Positions 56,622 to 64,000 of a stretch of DNA of 64,000 nt are shown here, piece by piece. The notes beneath the pieces were generated by a model. It saw only the letters and a list, made by a program, of their open reading frames with translations, was not told the origin of the DNA and did not search any database. The position numbers and the translations under genes were made by a program. Each line of letters starts with the position of its first letter. Within the stretch, counting starts at the first letter, position 1. The stretch lies in assembly GCF_963665055.1 (NCBI RefSeq), contig NZ_OY762015.1, forward strand, positions 1,558,501 through 1,622,500. The letters run 5' to 3'. Origin of the DNA: an uncultured Methanobacterium sp. GTDB lineage: Archaea; Methanobacteriota; Methanobacteria; Methanobacteriales; Methanobacteriaceae.

Positions 56622-59426
56622 ATGTCTCAAACCAATATACCCGAACTTTTAGCCCCGGCTGGTTCTATCGAATCCCTGAAAGCTGGTGTCAATGCTGGAG
56701 CAGATGCTGTTTACCTTTCTGGTAAGCGGTTCGGTGCCAGGCAATTTGCCCGTAATTTTAGTCTGAACGAAATGGAACAGGCCATAGAATACGCTCATTT
56801 ACGTGGTGTTAAAGTTTACGTGACTGTAAACACCCTGATAAAGGAATCAGAACTTCCCATGGTGGGTGAAAATCTTTTCAAGCTTTACAGTTTGGGGGCA
56901 GATGCCATCATTGTACAGGATCTGGGTGTGGCCAGACTGGCCAGGCAACTGGTACCGGATCTGGACCTGCACTGCTCTACCCAGATGACCATACACAATC
57001 CCCAGGGTGTGAACTGGGCCGCAGAAAATGGTTTTAAAAGGGTGGTTCTTGCCAGGGAAATGTCCATACAAGACATTGTAAAAACTGCCAGTCATCTTCC
57101 AAAAAAAATAGAACTGGAAGTGTTTGCCCACGGAGCAATCTGCTATTCTTACTCTGGTCAATGCTTCTTTTCATCATTTATAGGTGGTAGAAGTGGTAAC
57201 CGTGGTATGTGTGCTCAGCCATGCCGTAAACAATACCAGTTAATTAAGGGAAATGTAGATAAATACGGAAAATACAAAGAAGGGGAAGAAATTCCCCTAA
57301 AAGATCATTATCTTCTTTCAACAAGGGATCTTGCAATTTATTCCCATTTAGACCAAATATCAGCAGCCCCCATTGATTCTATAAAAATCGAGGGTAGAAT
57401 GAGGCCTCCAGAGTACGTGGCCAGTGTAGTTAAAATATACCGGGATGCACTGGATTTGATATCAAAGGGAAAATGGAGAGTGAAGGAGACTGAGATTTCA
57501 AAACTTAAAATGTCATTTAACCGGGGTTTAACCAAAGGATGGATGATGGGTGCATCCTACAAATCAATGATGGGAAGAAGTAATCCAGGTAATAGAGGTT
57601 TATACCTGGGAAAGGTAGTAAATTACAATAAAACCAGTAATGAAACCATTATTAAAACCAAAACAAGAGTTAAGCCCGAAAAAGGAGATGGAATTCTCTT
57701 TAAACAACCTCAAAATGGGGAAAAATCTCATAAATTATGGGGAACTATCCTTGAAGATTCCCCCAGTGTTAAAAAAGATAATTTAATGTTAAAACTCAGA
57801 AAAAGGGTTGAAATAGGAAGTAATGTTTATATAACCCGGAGGAAATCCATGGTTGATGGGGCAGATGAAATGGTAAATAACCCCCAGTTACCCAACAGGA
57901 TTCCTGTGGATATTCATATGGATTGGAACAGAGAACTGGTACCTCTAATCCAAGTCAATGCAAAACCCTCATGGGGAAAAAATGTTGAAATTAGTTTTGA
58001 AGCAGATTTTGAAATGGAAAAAGCAATTAACCGGCCATTATCCCCTGAGACCATTGTAAAACAGTTAGAAAAAACAGGTGGCACCCCATTTATCATCCAA
58101 AACATATCCCTGAATTATCCTGGAGATTTATTCACATCCATTGGTAATTTGAATCATATGAGGAGACAGATTCTCGAAAAAATTACCGAAAAAATATTAG
58201 ATACTGGTAGGCCATCATCAGAAGAGATTGAATTAACCCGGAACCATCTGGTTCAATTAAATAAAGATCTCAATTTAGAAAACACCACCTGGAATAAAAG
58301 TAAGGAGGAAGATGTTTCTACCAAAGCATCTGTAAACGTAGCTAATTTGACCCCTGCTGATTTAGCTGAGGAACCCATATTTAAATTAATTAATCTAGCC
58401 ATCTATGTAGATTGTATCTTGTCACTGGAGGCTGCTCTTCAGGCAGGTTGTAAGAGGATTTACTTCCAACCCAAAATAGATATTAAAGGTAATAAGAAAT
58501 TTAAAGGCCCAATTCCATGTTTAAAACATGGACAGGACTATGATACTTATTTTGAAATAATGGGCCTGTCTTTGATGGAAGCAGCAAATCTCTGCCAGGA
58601 ATCTAATTCCAGTTTAGTATGGAAATGGCCCGAAATTACCAATAGAAAATTCATTAAAGGCACAATAAACCTTTTAAATATTTTACCTGAAAAAACCATC
58701 CAAGGAGTGATGGTTGGTGGTACCGGTGCCATTTGGGCCTTAAAAAACACGCCGGGTTCAATTAATATGCATGGTTCTGCTGGTTTAAACATCTGGAACC
58801 ATATGGCTGCAAGGGAACTATGTTCCAAAAAGGAACCATTCAAAAACGAGCCTTCTAAAGATGAGTATTCCAAAATTAAACCTGTTTTGAACAGCATTAC
58901 CCTATCTCCGGAACTATCCCAGAAAGAGTTGAAAATGGTGGTTTCACAGATAAAAAATTATGATGCTAATTGCCAACTGGAATTTTTAGTTCAGGGGAAT
59001 TTAGAGGCTTTGGTGAGTGAAGACTGTCTCCTATGTGGGTTTAAAGACAAAGATATTGTTAAAAACTTTAAAGATTCACATTACCCCTTTTTAGGAATAA
59101 AAGATTTTAAAAACAGAATATTTCCGGTTGAAATTGATGCTGAGTGCCGGACCCATATTTCAAATTCAGTGGAACTATGTCTCATTGATTACATCCATCA
59201 GATCAGTGAAATGGGTTTTAACAGTCTGGTTATTGATTCACGGAATAAACCCGCAGATTACGCTCATACCATGGTATCACTCTACCAAAAAGCACTGGAT
59301 TTAACCATAGCCCATGACCCGAAGCTGAAGACTAAGTTAAATTCGCTCAAAAACCAGGTGAAAAAGATATCCAATGGAGGAATTACCACTGGGAATTTCC
59401 TGAGGGGTGTACATGATGATCCTTAA
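56622..59426 (+). CDS. Peptidase U32 family protein with long C-terminal extension
   Basis: The 934-residue protein begins with a U32 TIM-barrel: PELLAPAGSIESLKAGVNAGADAVY, then IELEVFAHGAICYSYSGQCF and GGRSGNRGMCAQPCRKQY (about 165-200), where the cysteines probably hold a 4Fe-4S cluster as in RlhA/TrhP. The middle resembles the collagenase-like DUF3656 region; the last part repeats barrel-like strands. Bacterial relatives hydroxylate rRNA or tRNA. GAGG precedes the ATG. Confidence 0.85.
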   Translation: MSQTNIPELLAPAGSIESLKAGVNAGADAVYLSGKRFGARQFARNFSLNEMEQAIEYAHLRGVKVYVTVNTLIKESELPMVGENLFKLYSLGADAIIVQDLGVARLARQLVPDLDLHCSTQMTIHNPQGVNWAAENGFKRVVLAREMSIQDIVKTASHLPKKIELEVFAHGAICYSYSGQCFFSSFIGGRSGNRGMCAQPCRKQYQLIKGNVDKYGKYKEGEEIPLKDHYLLSTRDLAIYSHLDQISAAPIDSIKIEGRMRPPEYVASVVKIYRDALDLISKGKWRVKETEISKLKMSFNRGLTKGWMMGASYKSMMGRSNPGNRGLYLGKVVNYNKTSNETIIKTKTRVKPEKGDGILFKQPQNGEKSHKLWGTILEDSPSVKKDNLMLKLRKRVEIGSNVYITRRKSMVDGADEMVNNPQLPNRIPVDIHMDWNRELVPLIQVNAKPSWGKNVEISFEADFEMEKAINRPLSPETIVKQLEKTGGTPFIIQNISLNYPGDLFTSIGNLNHMRRQILEKITEKILDTGRPSSEEIELTRNHLVQLNKDLNLENTTWNKSKEEDVSTKASVNVANLTPADLAEEPIFKLINLAIYVDCILSLEAALQAGCKRIYFQPKIDIKGNKKFKGPIPCLKHGQDYDTYFEIMGLSLMEAANLCQESNSSLVWKWPEITNRKFIKGTINLLNILPEKTIQGVMVGGTGAIWALKNTPGSINMHGSAGLNIWNHMAARELCSKKEPFKNEPSKDEYSKIKPVLNSITLSPELSQKELKMVVSQIKNYDANCQLEFLVQGNLEALVSEDCLLCGFKDKDIVKNFKDSHYPFLGIKDFKNRIFPVEIDAECRTHISNSVELCLIDYIHQISEMGFNSLVIDSRNKPADYAHTMVSLYQKALDLTIAHDPKLKTKLNSLKNQVKKISNGGITTGNFLRGVHDDP

Positions 59427-59445
59427 TTGGATTGTGAACCCCACA

Positions 59446-60273
59446 TTAAAGAGGTAAATTCAGCCATTGGAATACCCCCATCATCTTCAAAGCAATGTAA
59501 ATTAAAAGGGCTGCAAATAGATATTTTAACTCTTTATCGGGTAGTTTATGGGCAGCTCTAACTCCAACTCGGGCCATTGGAATACTGGTACCGGCTAAAG
59601 CCACAAACTGTATTAAACTAACATATCCCACTGAGTAGGGAGGTAAACCCGTGGCGTTCATACCGGTGAAGATGTAGGTTATGATTCCACCGATGGACGC
59701 GAATATAATGAATGCAGTGGATGTTCCGATGGCCTTGTGAATTGGGAATTTCAGGAGAATGTTCAGTAACGGTACCATGACCACTCCACCACCAATCCCC
59801 AGGAGTCCTGAGGAAAAACCTCCCAGAAACCCCCAGAAAAGGTAGGACTCTTTGGAGTTTGATGGTTTTTCGTTTATATCAGGATATCGTGACATTAACA
59901 TCCACAAGGCACTACCCAGTGCCAGTAACCCAAATATAAAACTTAATATTGCAGCAGGAGTGAAACTGGATATTCCTGCACCAAAAATACCACCCACTAA
60001 CCCGGTTAGTCCCAGGAGGATTGCAGGAACAACCATAACTGCTCCACGGCGCCAGTGCCCCAGTGCCCCACTTAGGGCCGTTGGTAAAATCACAGCCAGA
60101 CTGGTGGCAAATGCCACCCTTAGTGCAGTATCCGGATCAGAACCCAGAGCAGTGAGAAGGAAGAACTGAATTGGCACCATGATAAAACCACCACCAATCC
60201 CCAGTAGACCCGAAGCAAATCCTACAAATGCACCAGTGAAGAGAAGAATCAATATGTAGACGACAAATTCCAT
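59446..60273 (-). CDS. TauE/SafE-family anion exporter
   Basis: The 275-residue protein has eight membrane helices in two homologous halves, each with the family glycine motif: GLLGIGGGFIMVP (about 24-36) and GLLGIGGGVVMVP (near 155-167). The family exports sulfite, sulfoacetate or related organosulfonates. It converges on the U32 gene with a 19-base gap. Substrate in this methanogen is not known. Confidence 0.9.
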   Translation of the reverse strand: MEFVVYILILLFTGAFVGFASGLLGIGGGFIMVPIQFFLLTALGSDPDTALRVAFATSLAVILPTALSGALGHWRRGAVMVVPAILLGLTGLVGGIFGAGISSFTPAAILSFIFGLLALGSALWMLMSRYPDINEKPSNSKESYLFWGFLGGFSSGLLGIGGGVVMVPLLNILLKFPIHKAIGTSTAFIIFASIGGIITYIFTGMNATGLPPYSVGYVSLIQFVALAGTSIPMARVGVRAAHKLPDKELKYLFAALLIYIALKMMGVFQWLNLPL

Positions 60274-62622
<2,349 letters not shown>

Positions 62623-62768
62623 TTTTGCGGGAAAGATTTTAGTTCGAATTCCCCCATGGAAATAGGGAATATTGAATTAATAGGATGATAAATAGACTTT
62701 CAGAAAATTTAAAATAAATTAATGGATAAAAGAAATAATTAAGGAAAATAAAGGGTTTTTATATAAAA

Positions 62769-63233
62769 TTAAATATAAACCCCTGAACCCACCAGATAAG
62801 TTTGATTCTGGTATTGTGCTCTTTTTATGTAGGTTATCTTCAGTGAAGGTGTTTTTTCCCCTGGTTTAGGCCACATGTAATCTACCCAGCCACTTCCATT
62901 CTCTGCAGTTTGGATAAATAGTTTTCCAATAGGTTTTCCCTGGGAGTCCAGTAGATCTGTCATGTTTTTACCTTCACCACTTGGATCTGGAGGATAAACT
63001 ACTCGGACACCATCTAATCTCCACACAAAAACATAACTGTCATTATGAACCCAGGAAGAACTACGAAGCTCTGGGAACCCTGCTTCCCCCTGTGATTCTA
63101 TAAGCTCTACTGCCTGATCTACCAGTGCAACCAGTTTACTTTTTTGCCTGTTTTCTGATTGTTGCTGGTAGAAAACTCCACTTGCAGCTACCAGTACCAT
63201 CAGGATAACCACAATTAATAGTGTTTTATTCAT
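62769..63233 (-). CDS. Membrane-anchored single-cache-domain protein
   Basis: From ATG 63233 the protein is 154 residues: one N-terminal helix (TLLIVVILMVLVAASGVFY), then VDQAVELIESQGEAGFPEL and a cache-like core (YVFVWRLDGVRVVYPPDPSGEGKNMTDLLDS...GWVDYMWPKPGEKTPSLKITYIKR...YLVGSGVYI). Such domains sense small organic ligands outside the cell. No histidine kinase or other output domain is attached, so it is a stand-alone binding protein. Confidence 0.78.
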   Translation of the reverse strand: MNKTLLIVVILMVLVAASGVFYQQQSENRQKSKLVALVDQAVELIESQGEAGFPELRSSSWVHNDSYVFVWRLDGVRVVYPPDPSGEGKNMTDLLDSQGKPIGKLFIQTAENGSGWVDYMWPKPGEKTPSLKITYIKRAQYQNQTYLVGSGVYI

Positions 63234-63409
63234 CTGAAACCCCACTTCTAAAGTTAATGCCCGGAATTGTTTTTAACCATAATTAACTGTTATTTTTGTA
63301 ATTAAGAGACTATATAATTTATATTAAAAATTTATTAAAGAAGAATTTAAAAAGTGTGCAATAAGTGGAGATACATCACTCCGATAGATAGGAACAGGAA
63401 TTTAAAACT

Positions 63410-64000
63410 ATGAAAATTATGGGCATTGATCTAGCTGGCAAGGTGGATAATCCCACTGGGATATGTATTTTAAATACAGATGAAAGTAGGGAGTATGAGA
63501 TTGATATGGGTACACTGTACACTGATGAAGAAATTTTAGGAAATATTGACCGGTTACAACCTTCTTTAATTGCAATTGATGCCCCTTTATCCTTACCAAA
63601 AGGACGCTGCTGTCTGGAAAAGGAATGTGAATGTGCAGTTGGAGGTCATTTCCGCCAGTCAGAACGTGAAATACGTCGTTATGGTTCGGTTCTACCTTTA
63701 ACCTTTACTGGAATGAAGATGCTCACCTTAAGGGGTGTTGGTTTGGCCAGTGTTCTTTTAGGTAAATTTCAGTTAAAGGAAACCCATCCACGCACAGCTG
63801 GGAAGATGTTGAATTGGGAAAATCTGGAAAAAGATTTGGAGAACTATTTTCATCTTCCTCCGAACCCCACTGAACATGAATTGGACGCAGCAATTGCAGC
63901 CTTAACTGGATTTTTTTATATCAATGATTGTTTTCTTGAGTTGGGAAATGAAGATGAAGGGACTATTATTCTTCCCAAAGGTAAAGATTGTTTAGAAATA
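63410..64000 (+). CDS. DUF429-family protein (3' end outside window)
   Basis: The frame from ATG 63410 runs 197 codons to the window edge without a stop. It begins MKIMGIDLAGKVDNPTGICIL and contains AIDAPLSLP, GMKMLTLRG, KETHPRTAG and HELDAAIAALTGFFY, all typical of DUF429, a group with an RNase H-like fold (GIDLAG and AIDAP acidic residues). Function is not established. AGGAA precedes the ATG. Confidence 0.85.
   Translation, partial: MKIMGIDLAGKVDNPTGICILNTDESREYEIDMGTLYTDEEILGNIDRLQPSLIAIDAPLSLPKGRCCLEKECECAVGGHFRQSEREIRRYGSVLPLTFTGMKMLTLRGVGLASVLLGKFQLKETHPRTAGKMLNWENLEKDLENYFHLPPNPTEHELDAAIAALTGFFYINDCFLELGNEDEGTIILPKGKDCLEI

Overview
The window is chromosomal DNA from a methanogenic archaeon of the order Methanobacteriales, most likely a mesophilic Methanobacterium. 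The evidence is the archaeal information-processing set (Cdc6/Orc1, MCM, aIF2-beta, aIF6, NMD3, prefoldin, L31e/L39e/LX/S19e, RNase P component 4), the methanopterin enzyme MptE, archaeal lipid and N-glycosylation enzymes (UbiA-type DGGGP synthase, AglB) and gene groupings that match, from memory, the Methanothermobacter order around archease-cdc6 and pdcd5-rps19e-rnp4-thi4-aglB-topA. Intergenic DNA is very AT-rich; genes often have strong GGAGG/GGTGA Shine-Dalgarno sites, and several use GTG or TTG starts.

Layout. 1-9.4 kb: tail of an unknown exported or membrane protein, a membrane metzincin-like protease, archease, Cdc48/VAT, a DUF4012-like exported protein, Cdc6, MptE and a class V aminotransferase. 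9.7-17 kb: two tandem cobalamin-binding radical SAM paralogues, an acetolactate-synthase-like TPP enzyme and acetyl-CoA synthetase, which apparently starts at an AUU codon. 17-19 kb: dUTPase, a small trypsin-fold protease and a methyltransferase. 19-25.4 kb: a minus-strand translation/protein-biogenesis superoperon (rnp4, CRM protein, S19e, PDCD5, PP-loop ATPase, L39e, L31e, aIF6, LX, prefoldin alpha, FtsY) and a Fap7-like kinase with a repeat insertion. 25.4-34 kb: Thi4, DRG GTPase, AglB, an autoregulated-looking membrane protein/XRE pair and topoisomerase I. 34-44 kb: phosphoesterase, RlmE, MCM, aIF2-beta, NMD3, TyrRS, thymidylate kinase, a prenol-kinase-like protein and a divergent TMK-like protein. 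44-64 kb: tRNA-Ala(CGC), then accessory genes: PIG-L deacetylase, PRC-barrel, DedA, EamA, DJ-1/PfpI, CDGSH, a VOC/AHSA1/VOC cassette, DGGGP synthase, peptidase U32, TauE, a MutS-family ATPase, a cache-domain protein and a partial DUF429 gene.

The most striking non-genic property is a set of local tandem-repeat arrays in intergenic DNA, each with its own unit and often a period near 18 bp. Several include the stop codon of the adjoining gene. The same kind of expansion occurs inside one coding region (the Fap7-like kinase). The clearest regulatory signal is a set of AACATAATGTT dyads phased exactly 21 bp apart in front of the membrane protein/XRE operon. No CRISPR array, insertion sequence, prophage or rRNA operon was seen.
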